DNA of 64,000 nt from Heracleum sosnowskyi (taxonomy: Eukaryota > Streptophyta > Magnoliopsida > Apiales > Apiaceae). The notes under the pieces are model-generated. The model did not search any database and had not been told where the DNA came from. It saw only the letters and a program-made list of their open reading frames with translations. Below, piece by piece: positions 34,181 to 45,511 of this stretch (position 1 is its first letter; the number at the start of each line of letters is the position of its first letter). A program made the translations under genes and the position numbers. The stretch covers positions 930,001 to 994,000 of the forward strand of contig JAUIZM010000013.1 in the NCBI GenBank assembly GCA_030848705.1. The letters are read 5' to 3'.

Positions 34181-36492
34181 ATTATAATATTCTCCTCCTG
34201 AAAAATTTAGGCGGCTAAATCCCCGCTTATTCTTTTCACCTCACCGCTCATCCACTGCCCATTTCCCCTTGTGAATTATTACCTCCCGCTCACTTCACTC
34301 TCATCTCTCATTTACACTATCCCACATATCACATCTCACATCTCATATCTACACCGAAACCCTTAATTTCAAAAACCAAGCCTTTAATTTGGGGCTCTGC
34401 TTAATTGAAGTTTGTATATACATATATTATTTTTTAATTCCGGGCTTCTCATTTAGAGCTTTTAATCTTTGATTTTGCAGGTGATTTAGGGATTCTAATT
34501 GGGAGATTTTGCTTTGTAGTGTCACACATACTTGGGGGATTCAATTTTTTATTCAGGTACTTTTTTAGGGTTTAAATGTTTATATGATTTTGGTGTTTTG
34601 TGTTCCGGGGGTTTGTATATTTACAATGGGGACCTATTTAATAGGTTTTGGATGTTTATATGTGGGGATTAAGTGTGTATTCTTACAAATTTTGGTTTCT
34701 AGGTTTTCAAAGAGATTGATTTTATTATTGTGAATTGTGAAACAGAGTAAAGTGGTTTAAGCTGCTGTTTAATTCAAGAGCCTAATTATAACTTGATTAG
34801 AATTCCTAAATCACCTGCAGGAGCTTTAAATTATGACCTGCAAAATCATAAATACAAGTAGATGCAATTTTTGTTATGTATCAGTCTCTACATTGCCTTT
34901 AGCTCATATTCAAGACCCTTTGCCTTTGTTGTCTTGCTATTTTATGCAGAGTTAATGTGCAAAATTTGTGTCAAACTGCAGAGTGTGTGAAAAATTTATA
35001 TGACCAGGTTTTGTATAAGTAGAATTTAGAGTTTTTCTTTTAGTAGTTAACTTAGTTTTTCTTTACACTTCATTCAAGTCGGAAATCAAAGGAAAACAAA
35101 ATAGCTGTAGTTGCTAAATATATTGTGCTGTAGTGTATGCAAGTTTAATTTTTTTTTATTTTGTATAATTAGATTGTCTCAACATTACCATTGTTTTGCG
35201 TGTGTTTATTCAACCTACAATCTATACTTTTGTGTGTTTTGTCAGCCTATAATCTATATTATCACGTTGGAGACTAAAACAAGGAACTAATTTTTTTTCT
35301 TGTTTTTTATTCGCAGCAGCAGATCACAAGATTAGCTGAAACAGAGACGTCACAAATTTTGGGGTGTATAATGTAGGTATGGGGTGGTTCTAGTATTCTG
35401 GTCTAATGTGGGTTGCTATAATCACATTCTTTATGGGCTTAATTGAGTACAAATTGAGATTTTTGATGGCAAGATGAATTATATATTTGATGTAGCTGGT
35501 CACATATGTGATATGAATATGCAGAAGTCTAACTTGTGGGAGTAGTTTATATAATTGTTAACTTGAATGAACCAATGAGTCTTTTGTGATCCAACACTAA
35601 TTACTTACATTATTTGTTTATAGTTATTTCACCTATGAATCTAAGTAGACTCTTGTGCAGGGACTCTGATGCATTGGCATATACGATTAAGCGATCATGT
35701 GAGAACAAGGTTGAGGTTGCGTCCTAGATGAGAAGGAAAGTGGACTAAGGGGAACTTGGGTTATACTTTTGTCATGTAAGTTTAAGAAAGTTCCTGACTT
35801 ACTTGAGATTATTTGATAAATATTTAGAAAGTTCAGTTAAAGCATCTAAGCTACATACAAACAAAATGGCACACTAGAACTCGAACACAACTATAGTAAT
35901 GCACTTAATAGCATGCACAAAAATTTCTGTTATATAATGGTGCTTAGATGCCTTAAATTATGAAATTAGTTGATTAATTCTTTATACTTAAGTATTATTT
36001 GATTTTTAAACTTAAGCCAAATATAACCATAGAGCAGTTTTTGCTACCGTTAATATTACAGTAGTTAACTTCTCAGAAACAAATGTACAAATAGCTTTTC
36101 ATTATAAATACAATACTGCAGCTGTGAGCAATATATTTTAGTTCTCCTTTGTTATTGAAACTTCTGTAAAAGATATTGTAACTTGCTTCTCCTTTGTATG
36201 GCCTTGTGACCTTTGATATGTGAGTTATTGGCGCGGATAATATATATATGGTCAGTTTCTGGTAAAGACCTTAAACATAGGCTACTATCACGTTCATTTT
36301 AACATTCATTTTAACAATATTCTATATCTTTATAGCTAATTGTTTATGTATATATTGTAGGAGAAGGCCTTCGTGGATGATGATGTTGACGGCGGCTGGA
36401 CAGTGGTGAGAATACTGAATGGTGGTGAGAGTACAAAGTCCGACGATAATGACCATGATATGAGTTCTAGAGACGGCCCATATAAATTTTAA
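34180..36492 (+). other. Unidentified gene-like region inside the CACTA
   Basis: Starts with a CT-rich, leader-like stretch (34180-34370) and contains several good acceptor signals. It ends in a possible terminal exon at 36361-36492 (after TATATTGTAG) encoding an acidic 43-residue tail (AFVDDDVDGGWTVVRILNGG...DGPYKF, stop TAA). A spliced non-coding or very short coding transcript, or a captured gene fragment, would fit. I do not recognise the protein and cannot join exons reliably. Confidence 0.3.
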
Positions 36493-37049
36493 TATTTGTG
36501 AATTTAATTTGGATTGTGGATGTAAGTTGATCTAAGTTTGTGTAGGATAATGTAAATTATTTTATGTACAATAAGAGTATGGTTTTATGTAAAAAGATAT
36601 TTTTATATTTTGTTTCTTATAATTGTGCAATATAGAATTTGTATTGGATTTATTTAATTTTGATTTTCTTTTATTAAAATTAAATAAAATCTTAAAAATA
36701 AATTTACGACGGAACTTTTGTCAAAAGTTCAACTTGTGTCATAGTTTTACTTGTGACCAAAATAAGAACTTTGTGACTAAAATAAGAACTTGTGACTGAA
36801 TTCTGCATTTATGACTGAATTTTAACTTGTCACTAGAAATTGAGCTTGCGACATAAATTTCAATTTGTGACAAAAAGTTAAACTTGTGACAAGATTTTAA
36901 ACTTGCGACAAGATTCCATACTTGTGACCGTATTTTCGAACTTTCAACTGGACTATAAACGACAGAACACGTTCGTCGTAAAAGGGGGCATTTACGACGG
37001 ATCTAGTGTAAAAATTCTGTCGTAAAAGGCCTTATGTGGTGTAGTGTAA

Positions 37050-37328
37050 TACATATGGTGTGTTAGTGTTTAATTCACAATAGAGAGACCAGTTATCGTA
37101 CATGTCGCTATTATAAAACTTTGGCAAAACCTTGTATTTATATTCTTTATTAATAAGAAAATAATGTTTAAAGGACGCACAATACCAAAATATCAAATTT
37201 GGTTCTTACTAAATTCGGGTTCGATTTCTCGCAGCTACGTAATTATACAAGATTTATTTACGTTAAATTTTTTAACTTCATCAAGGGTTCAATTGCTTAC
37301 AATTACGTAATTATAATTTATTTATTTA
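37050..37328. repeat. Long direct repeat, left copy, second part
   Basis: Continues the repeat begun at 30332 and matches 40107-40381. It ends exactly where LINE sequence begins. Confidence 0.85.
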
Positions 37329-37405
37329 TAAGAATCCAACTCTAGTGACGGAGTTGAGACCGATAGCACTGTGTAATGTGGCATTGAAAATTATTACAAA
37401 GGTGA

Positions 37406-39175
37406 TTGCAAATCGGCTTAAGAATGTATTGGAAACGTTTAATTTCAGATAATATCATGATCTCTTTCGAAGTCATGCATTATTTGAAAAGAAAAAAGTT
37501 TGGAAAGGATGGTTACATGGATCTTAAGTTGGATATGTCCAAAGCTTATGACAGAATAGAATGTCAATTTCTGAAAGAGATGCTTCTCAAGATGGGTTTC
37601 AGCAATTGGTGGACACACTTAGTCCTTCAATGTGTTCAATCAGTTGAGTACAACATTGTGTATGGGGAATTTGAAATTGGTCCCCTAAAACCTAGTCGAG
37701 GCCTGAGACAAGGAGATCCATTGTCTCTATATCTCTTCATTATTTGTGCTGAGGGATTAACATCCTTAATCAGACAGTATGAGACTAAGAAATGGCTGCA
37801 AGGTATTAAAATCTACAAAAAAGCTCCAGTGATTAGTCATATGCTTTTTGCTGATGACAGCTACCTGTACTGCAAGGAAGAGACGGAGGAAGTAATCAAA
37901 GTGCTAGAGCTGTTGAATACATACGAGAGAGCTTCGGGACAAATAATTAATAGAGATAAATCAACAATATTTTTTAGTGCAAATGTTATCAAGTACAATA
38001 AGGAGATGGTGTGTAGAGAACTGCAGATTAAAGAAGCTGATGACTCCGAAAAATACCTAGGAGTACCTAACATCTTAGGTAGGAACAAGTCTGTGGTGTT
38101 TGGTTATTTGAAAGATAAGGTGAAGGCCAACATTCAAAACTGGAATGTGAAGAATGTCTCCAGACTGGCAAAATTCTTTTGGAATTCTTCTCAAAAGAAC
38201 AATTCTAAAATAAGTTGGATGGTGTGGGACAGAATGTCAAGACATAAGCATGCAGGAGGGTTAGGTTTCAAATGCCTGCGAGATTTTAACCTATCTATGT
38301 TGGGGAAACAATGCTGGTGTCTTCTGACAAACCCAGATAGTTTGGTGGCTCGGGTGTATAAAGTAAAGTACTATGCAGATAAAGATTTCCTGGAAGCTAG
38401 TTTGGGAAGCAGCCCTAGTTTCATATGGCGTAGTGTACTCGAAGCAAAGAGAGTCATTTCTGCTAGGTCGAGTTGGAGAATAGGTACGGGAAAGGAAATA
38501 ATGATCATGAACCAACCTTGGCTGAGTAATTCAGAGAATCCTTATATCACTACAGTTTCTCCTTCATTAGTAAATCAAAAGGTGGTATCACTGTTCTGTA
38601 CTGGCACCAAGGAGTGGGATCTAGAGGTTATTAATGATATATTTGTTGACAAAGATAAGAAATGTATTGTGAACACCTTGGTTGAAAAAGATGTGGACAT
38701 AGATGTGTTAAGCTGGAGATTGGAGCACTCTGGTCAGTACTCAGTTAGAAGCGCGTACAGAATTCTTCAGGAACAGAAAGGTGCTTGGAATGCAGGTGAT
38801 AATATGGTTTTCTGGAAGATTTTGTGGACTACTAAAGCTCCTCCAAAGGTGTTAAACTTGGTTTGGAGGGCTACTGCATATTGTTTACCAACTAAGGCTC
38901 AGCTGCAGACTAAACATGTGCAAATTGATAATGTTTGCCCAGTGTGTGAAGAAGGAGTCGAATCCATTTTCCATGCATTAGTTCAGTGTAAGGTAGCAGC
39001 CATGTGTTGGAACATTCATAATCCAGAGATTAACACGGAAGAGACAAGGGAGTTTCCGGAGTGGTTAGATAGTAACCTAGCAGGACAGTCGCACAAGAAC
39101 AAAGAAAAAATTATCACCTTATGTTGGTCGATTTGGAGATCCAGAAATGATCTAGTGTGGAATAGGAAAAGATGA
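37406..39175 (+). pseudogene. LINE reverse transcriptase ORF
   Basis: 589 codons of non-LTR reverse transcriptase. RT motifs run in order: LDMSKAYDRIE (catalytic Asp), SRGLRQGDPLS, and HMLFADDSYLYC with the catalytic FADD. A zinc-binding reverse transcriptase domain (zf-RVT) follows, with WKILWTTKAPPKV and the C/H set in VCPVCEEGVESIFHALVQC. The annotated start at 37406 is only the frame after a deletion: the preceding residues (ELRPIALCNV...NRLKNVLE) lie in another frame, and about 20 expected residues before LISDNIM are missing. The frame stops at TGA 39173-39175, and RNase H homology continues in the same frame. Not functional. Confidence 0.9.
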
Positions 39176-39778
39176 TCAGCCATGAAAATTGTTGCAAAAG
39201 CTTGGGAGTATCTTTCACAGTGGACAGTAGCTCAGGGTAGAGGTCTTGGGGCATCAATTCAACCTTCTGTGGAACGAGATGGTGCTATGGTCTAGGTAAA
39301 GCCACAATATAACGAAGTAAAGATCACAGTGGATGCATCAGTTTTCGAGGATCAATGAATATCAGGCATCGGGTTAATAGCTAGAAATCATGATGGTCAT
39401 CTCATCTTAGCGCAATCTAAATGTTATACAGAGGTGATGAATCCAGCATTATTTGAGGATATAGCAGTCAAAGAGGCCCTGAGTTGGGCTAAACACATGG
39501 CTTGGAGTGTAGTCACAGTTGAGTCCGATTGCCTAGTGGTGATTCAGTTGATAAGGAGTACAACCCCTATGCGATCTAGACTTGGTAAGGTGATTGTAGA
39601 GTGCAGGGAGTTAGTCCGTGATCTTAACAACATTAAGTTGCATTTCATTAAGCGATCTGCGAATATGTCGGCTCATGAACTTGCTCGTGTGTCTCATATG
39701 TATCCTGATCGTACATTTGATTGGAGGTCTGTTCCGATCAATGTTAAGTCTTGTATCTCGACTGATTTGATGGAGTAA
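39176..39778 (+). pseudogene. LINE RNase H domain, interrupted
   Basis: Same frame as the reverse transcriptase ORF. After TGA at 39173 there are two more stops, TAG (in AMV-stop-VKPQY, about 39293) and TGA (after VFEDQ, about 39356). From about 39380 the frame is open to TAA at 39776-39778. Plant-type RNase H (RVT_3) features: TVDASV, GLIARN, AVKEALSWA, VESDC, and HFIKRSANMSAHELAR. Typical C-terminal domain of plant L1 elements. Confidence 0.85.
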
Positions 39779-39804
39779 TGAAATTGCATTTTGTCAAAAA
39801 AAAA

Positions 39805-40381
39805 AGTATATTGCTCTCCAAAAATATATATTGTAAAAGGCTTGACTTGTGTCTAAAGAAAAGAAAAGGAAAAGTCCGTGAAAATCTTAATAAAAAACTA
39901 CGTGGGTTTAATCCACTATATATAGAGATACGTAAATATCTTGGGAGCATCATCCGAAAATTCAATACTCAACGAACTCTTTCAAACTTAGCCCAAATTA
40001 CATCTCCCCCTAAATCAAAGATCTATACGATTGACCCGACTTACAAATTTAATTTTGAGACCGTAACCCTAACGAAAATTAGCTTTAACATTATTCATGA
40101 ACTAATACATATACTGTGTTAGTGTTTAATTCACCATAGAGACTAGTTATCGTACATGTCGCTGTTATAAAAATATGGCAAAACCTTGTATTTATACTCT
40201 TTATTAATAAGAAAATAATGTTTAAAGGCGCACAATACCAAAATACCAAATTTGGTTCTCACTAAATTCAGGTTCGATTTCTCGCAACTACGTAATTATA
40301 CAAGATTTATTTATTTTAAATTCTTTAACTTCATCAAGGATTCAATTGCTTACAATTACGTAATTATAATTTATTTATTTA
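39805..40381. repeat. Long direct repeat, right copy (CACTA-free)
   Basis: Begins directly after the LINE poly(A) and matches the left copy 30332-30634 plus 37050-37328. It preserves the empty CACTA site at 40098-40111. Confidence 0.88.
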
Positions 40382-40745
40382 CTTTAAATTCATTAGCTTT
40401 ATCGAGGATTCAATTATCAGCAAGTACATTTTTTAATGATATTAATTAATAATTTATCAATATTAATTCATGTTCAGCCCATGCTTAATACAGGTCATCA
40501 GCTAGTGTTAAGAAATATCAAAACAAACATGATCACCTTTTTCAATTGTAAAGTTTAGTAATAATTGATTATTGGCCATTTAAATTTATGTTTCATTTCT
40601 GTCCTATTTTTAATATATAGGCCTCTATTTTTATTATACATTGTATAATAAAAATAACTTGAAACTCTTTTATCCTAGAGGTATCAACAACTCCCTAGTA
40701 TTTTCCGATATTTATTTATAAAAATTCAAGTAAATAAATTTGGAG
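40382..40745. other. AT-rich spacer
   Basis: Continues beyond the direct repeat. GTCATCAGCTAGTG at 40494-40507 could be a Helitron 3' end, but no hairpin is clear. No gene. Confidence 0.3.
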
Positions 40746-41405
40746 TATGGATGTGCAATTCAATATCCCGCCCGAACCCGATTCGATTCCCGCCTCATTT
40801 GGATCGGGAATTCGTGAAATTTTTCGAAATTGAGATGGAGAGCTGAGAGAAATATAGAAAAAATATGGAGATTGGGGCGAGATCGGGGATTAGGTTATCC
40901 CCGAATCTCTTTTTACATATTTTATGAAAATAATATATTTTTATATTAATAATTATTAATTTAATATATGAAAAAATATCATATATATTTATTTTTACAT
41001 TTTAATATTTATAATCCTTTTTTTATTCAAAATTTTCATTGTAGAATATATTTTACTTACAATAATTTCAATTTCAATTTCATCTTTATCTTTTTTTTAA
41101 AATAATTGATAATTCAAATTATTGTTTAAAATATAATATTATATATAAATATATATTACACGCTATGATTTATGAATTTAAATTTATTAAAAGATACATT
41201 ATAAAATATATAAAATTTTGTTATTTAGAAAAAAATAAAATACCCTATTCCCCGCGGGTATCCCCGCTCCCCGTTCGGGGCCAGTTTCGGGGAATGAAAT
41301 AATCCCGTTCAGGGATCGGGGCGGGTAGGGGAATTACGGGTTGGTTCATGGATCGGGGCCAAGATAACACTCTTCGACACCGAAGTGACCCGATGTTCAT
41401 CCCTA
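40746..41405. mobile_element. hAT-like non-autonomous element, 660 bp
   Basis: Left end TATGGATG, right end CATCCCTA (reverse complement TAGGGATG). Perfect 8-bp target duplication ATTTGGAG at 40738-40745 and 41406-41413, typical of hAT elements. Both ends are GC-rich with CCCCG/CGGGG blocks that could pair; the middle is very AT-rich. The minus-strand ORF at 41245-41433 crosses the border and is not a gene. Confidence 0.88.
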
Positions 41406-41413
41406 ATTTGGAG

Positions 41414-42515
41414 TGAAATAATTCAATACCCATGCTCTTGGTACTTCATCGGGTTAAATGGCTAATTTATCACTGAAGTCAGTAATAACTTGCAATTGAG
41501 TCACCAAGTTAAAAAAGTTTTAGTCAACTCATGAAGTACTTAAAAACTTGCAAATTGATTATTGTCGTCAGTTCCATTAAAAACCCTAACGAAAAAATGA
41601 CGTGGATGCTACGTGACACACTTAACTTTCAACTTTCAGTTAGGGCATCAATTTTATCTCAATTTTCAATTAGGTCATCAACTAATTTTAATTTTAAACT
41701 TATTAAATTTAGAATTGAGCAATACTCGTTTAATTAATATACTTATGGATAGAAGTGAACGAATGTTTAAAGATGACACGTTTTTTTCGATATTAATGAT
41801 TTGTGCCAAAGATTTAATTTTTTGAATGTTTAATTTTTTTTTTGAATCATTACACTTTAATTATATTTAAATTTTGTACATACCATTTCAATCCATATAC
41901 TTAAAAATCAATATAAGTGAACAAATATCTACATATCATGTTTTTTCAATAAAAGTGTATAATTTTTTTTGTTAAATATTTTTCGGGTAATTATATTTAA
42001 AGATATCATGTTTTTCAATCCAAGTTTTTCATATATTAATAATTGATACCAAAAATGTAAAGTTTCTTAAATCTTAAACTTTTTTTTGAAAGATTACAAT
42101 TTAAATTTAAAAAATCATATTTTTTTTCAATTTTTTTCAATTTTGTTTTATATTTTTCGAATCTAATTTTTTTCCAGTCAATGACCTAACTGAAAATTAG
42201 CTCATAGTATAGTGATGAATTCGGCTCTGAAGTTTAAGTTATGATGATATGGCACTTACGTTGCGATGTGGAAAAACTTAACGATTCTCTGTTAAAAGTC
42301 AACACACATTTCAACGGATGTGCAAGTATTTTAAAGTTATGTGATTGCAAGTAAATTGTAACTTCATGATGCGATTCATGATACAAGTTACTACTGAATA
42401 GCCATTTTACTCATAACCGTATTTTATCTCAACTTCGGAAGCTGGTCAGAGGCGCATAAAAATGATCTTGAGAAATGCTTTAAATCTGTGTACATGACCT
42501 TGTAAGTTGGGTAAT
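41414..42515. other. AT-rich spacer, possible large MITE
   Basis: AATGGCTAATTTATCACTGA at 41458-41477 and the inverted TACTGAATAGCCATTTTA at about 42392-42410 could be terminal repeats of an element of about 950 bp with shared ACTTGCAA(T/A)T words near both ends. I could not fix the target duplication. No gene. Confidence 0.4.
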
Positions 42516-42520
42516 GATAT

Positions 42521-43343
42521 CTTGTTGTGAGAGAAATTTGGTACAACAATTCGAGAATAAATCGCTGGAATAATCAGGTTTGCCCTTGGTTTTCGGACGA
42601 TGACAGCTGGCGCGCACGTGAGCAACTTCGGCTTCCACTGCTAGGGCAGGTGGAAGAATGTGGTGTTTTTGGGCTGAGTTGACAGAGTCCCCGGGTAATG
42701 GCAGCTGAGCAGTCCTCCACTCGACTAGACCGATTAACCAGAATAATCACTAGGGTTACACTTGCCTCTCGTGTATATTGAGTGAAAATCTGGTCCCCCT
42801 GGCAACACCTACATATCTTATTTATAGGAATCAAGCCCTGATGTAGTTTTGTTGTAATCCACTTCCTTTTCTTGAGCAATCAACCACCTGATGATAAGCC
42901 ACTCGGGTGGTTTGAGTTGATCCAGCTGCTCTGAAGGCAGCTCTTTGTGTCCTAGTACAAGTCAAATACTAGAAGCTCATAGTTTCATGAATCCTCTGAT
43001 AATTACCCGAATATATACATGCATATCATATATATACCATAGCCATCACGTTTATAATGATAGAATCCAATCAAGAGTCCACTCCATGATAACATTCCCG
43101 AGTTCCTAGAAGATAGGTAGCAGAATCCTAGTAGAACTCTACCTTTGTCAGGTGGAGATGGAGCTACAAACGTACCTCCATGTCCAACGGAAGTGGAGCT
43201 ATTTACGTACCTCGTGGAGGTGGATCTACTCGTGTAACTCGATACTACCATAACCAACCCTTGACCTGGCCCAAACCATGCATACTGGGCCTATAACACA
43301 TGTAGGCCTTAAATCAAACCCGTGACAGATTTTGGGCACAACA
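42521..43343 (-). mobile_element. Solo LTR, reverse orientation
   Basis: Inverted ends TGTTGTG (42523) and CACAACA (to 43343), and a 5-bp duplication GATAT at 42516-42520 and 43344-43348. Two extra bases (CT) separate the left TSD from TG. Read on the minus strand it starts TGTTGTGCCCAAAATCTGTC. No internal retroelement genes remain. Confidence 0.65.
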
Positions 43344-43348
43344 GATAT

Positions 43349-44135
43349 CATGATGATGTCGAGCTCGAGGGAAGTACTTGTCCTCACGCGCACCATTGCC
43401 ATGTAAGATTATTTATATAGAATAAGCATCCTGATAGGCTATGTATAGCCCAGATTTATCTCTGAGCCAGGAGTCCCCTGGAACCCGGATTACCATTACA
43501 ATCATGGCCCGCCTCCTAGTCCAGACTCATCTGGGAGTCATGACCTAGGTACCAGTCCGGACTCATTGCCAGGCTATGGCTCAAGCTTTAAGTTTAACTA
43601 TCTCCTGGCGACAAAGGCAATAACTCACATGAAGACTACACATTGGTACATGACATGGATAGGTCATGACTGATGGCCACCCCTGGTGACGACACGTAAA
43701 TATTGCCAATGATTGGGATAATTATTTCCTATTTAAACCACACGCCAGCAGGAGCCTGGCACACGATGCCACAATCCTTCACCTGGACATGTGCGATCCA
43801 TCAACATCGCCCAGGTGTCCTACCTACCTAGGATTCAACGCTCATGATTGCAGGTACAACCCCTAAACCCTAATCCTGGGCCTATATATAGACCAAGGAG
43901 GAAAGGTGTAGGGGTTACATTCTCTTTTACACACCTAACCTATACACACACCCTCCAGATTTAGATTTCTCTATATTCCTGTCTCCCTTTCCAAAGCCGT
44001 TACTTATTCTCACGCCGGAGGCGCCGCCAGGGTCCAAACCCCCCTCCGGTGTTGTTTTGCAGAGTCCCAACCGCAGCGACACCGCTTCCAGGCGTGGGAT
44101 CGGCCAGGAAGGACCTAGATCGGGATCTGGAGTTA
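43349..44135 (+). repeat. Ty3-like LTR fragment
   Basis: A GC-richer stretch with a TATA box (CCTATATATAGACC near 43882), a leader beginning AAGGAGGAAAGG, and the CTTATTCTCACGCCGGAGG block with CCCCCCTCCGG seen in many plant gypsy-type LTR ends. It ends near GTTATCACA. The solo LTR at 42521 is inserted at or near its left end. No TSD or internal genes identified. A minus-strand ORF here (43927-44187) is not supported. Confidence 0.4.
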
Positions 44136-44366
44136 TCACATCCTGCTCTTTCATCCTTTGCCATTTCTCTCGCCCATACTGGAACACCTATATGAGCTTA
44201 GGCGAGCAAATTATACAATTTCCAAACCCATGCTACCAGGTGGTTTATTAAGTGATGCATTCATTGTCACCTTCCAAAGCTAGTAAAAAATAGAGAACAA
44301 CTTGCAACAATATTAATTTCTTGTAAATATATTTCGTTCGCATTGGTATATTCATGGCCTCGCCCG
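44136..44366. repeat. Left half of copia target, dispersed repeat family
   Basis: Sequence up to the copia insertion resembles 49440-49545 (CAAAGCTAGTAAAAAATAGA, ACTTGCAACAATA). With 49174-49375 it forms a unit paralogous to 49440-49735. Confidence 0.55.
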
Positions 44367-44666
44367 TATTGCCAAACTCTCTGAATCTGATATATATGTA
44401 TAGATATAAGTGTGTTTGTAAAACAAGCAAAGCAAAGCAATAATATCCTCTGAACGTCTTAACTTTTATTCAACTCTAGAATGCAAAATAAATAGAAAAT
44501 GCTTACAAAGTGGTTGCTAAAAATTAGCACCTAATCTCCTAAAAATACTCTGAAAGTACCGTTTATTTGTTCCACTCCTCCACACTCTGGAGACTAATTC
44601 AACCAAGCTAAACATGACTTAAAACAATACTTAAATAAAATAAATACATTTAGAATAAAACCAACA
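44367..44666 (-). repeat. Copia 3' LTR
   Basis: 300 bp, identical by eye to the 5' LTR. On the minus strand it begins TGTTGGTTTTATTCTAAATG. Confidence 0.95.
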
Positions 44667-44680
44667 TTCTCCCCTTTAAT
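44667..44680 (-). promoter_or_regulatory. Polypurine tract
   Basis: On the minus strand ATTAAAGGGGAGAA directly precedes the 3' LTR TGTTGG and directly follows the polyprotein stop codon (TAG, 44681-44683). It is the plus-strand priming site. Confidence 0.85.
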
Positions 44681-45511
44681 CTAAATGTCTGTCTGGATTT
44701 CTTTAACGCCTAACAGCAACCTCATTCGCTCGAACCTTGCTACTGGTAGTGCCTTTGTCAGCACATCAGCCCGTTGAAGGTCTGTCGAGATATGCTTCAC
44801 CACGATGTCACCATTCTCCACGCATTCTCTAATAAAATGGTACCGAATATCGATATGTTTACTCCTCCCATGAAACACCGGATTTTTAGCCAAATCGATG
44901 GCAGAGCGGTTATCAATGTACAATACTACTGGTTCAATATATTTCCCAGTGATTTGTCCTACCATTTTCCTTAACCAAATGGCTTGACACGCAGCACCAG
45001 TTGCTGCCATGAACTCTGCTTCGCAAGAAGAAAGAGCCACACACCTTTGTTTCTGCGAAGCCCAAGTTACCAGTCCTTCATTCAGGTAGAAAACCATCCC
45101 TCCTGTGCTTCTTCGATCGTCGACGTGGCCTGCAAGATCACTGTCCGTGTAACCAGTTAATAGATCATTTCCACTACCCTTCGTATAGACTAACCCAAAG
45201 TCCAGAGTTCCCTTGACGTATCGTAAAATACGCTTTGCAGCTAACTGATGCATCATCGTGGGCTTCTCCATATACCTACTCACAATCCCAACTGAATATG
45301 CTATATCAGGCCTTGTATGAACCAAATAACGCAGTCCTCCAATCATGCTTTTAAACTTTGTGGCATCCACTAATTTTCCTCCTTCATCTTTATCAATTTT
45401 CTCCTTGGGATCCATTGGGAATTTAGTAGGATTGCATTCCCACATTCCAGCCTTCTCCAATATTTTTTTCACATAAGCAGCTTGATTCAGTTCGATTTTT
45501 CCTTCATTCTG
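44681..45511 (-). pseudogene. Copia pol C-terminus: RT end and RNase H
   Basis: Same frame as the main ORF, downstream of its TGA at 45512-45514. Encodes the end of reverse transcriptase (AAYVKKILEKAGM, FPMDPKE), the TRPDIAYSVGIVSRYM block, and RNase H with DSDLAG, STGGMVFYL, SSCEAEFMAA and HIDIRYHFIRE. Ends with TAG just before the polypurine tract. Complete apart from the upstream stop codon. Confidence 0.9.

Larger units (their letters stand above)
30635..37046 (+). mobile_element. CACTA-like element, 6.4 kb
   Basis: Left end CACTACAACAAATATGGG; right end CCTTATGTGGTGTAGTG (reverse complement CACTACACCACATAAGG). Target duplication TAA at 30632-30634 and 37047-37049. The empty site GAACTAATACATAT is present at about 40098-40111. 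Subterminal regions carry many TTACGACGGA words in both orientations; the right end also has AACTTGTGAC words. I find no transposase. It contains a 176-bp tandem array, a Helitron-like piece ending near 34015, and an unidentified gene-like region (34180-36492). Confidence 0.9.
37329..39804 (+). mobile_element. L1-type LINE, 5'-truncated
   Basis: Begins inside the reverse transcriptase region (ELRPIALCNVALKIITKVIA at about 37345-37404), lacks ORF1 and endonuclease, and ends with TTTTGTC and a 10-A tail at 39796-39805. It is flanked by direct repeats of about 580 bp instead of the usual 5-20 bp. Confidence 0.9.

Noticed and set aside
40494..40507. Possible Helitron 3' end (CTAG before T)
   Set aside because: No hairpin and no matching 5' TC end could be placed.
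41458..42410. Possible large MITE with TGGCTA ends
   Set aside because: Inverted ends are suggestive, but no target duplication could be fixed; kept only as a spacer remark.
43927..44251. Overlapping ORFs on both strands in a GC-richer stretch
   Set aside because: The stretch looks like an LTR leader (CGCCGGAGGCG block); no protein similarity.
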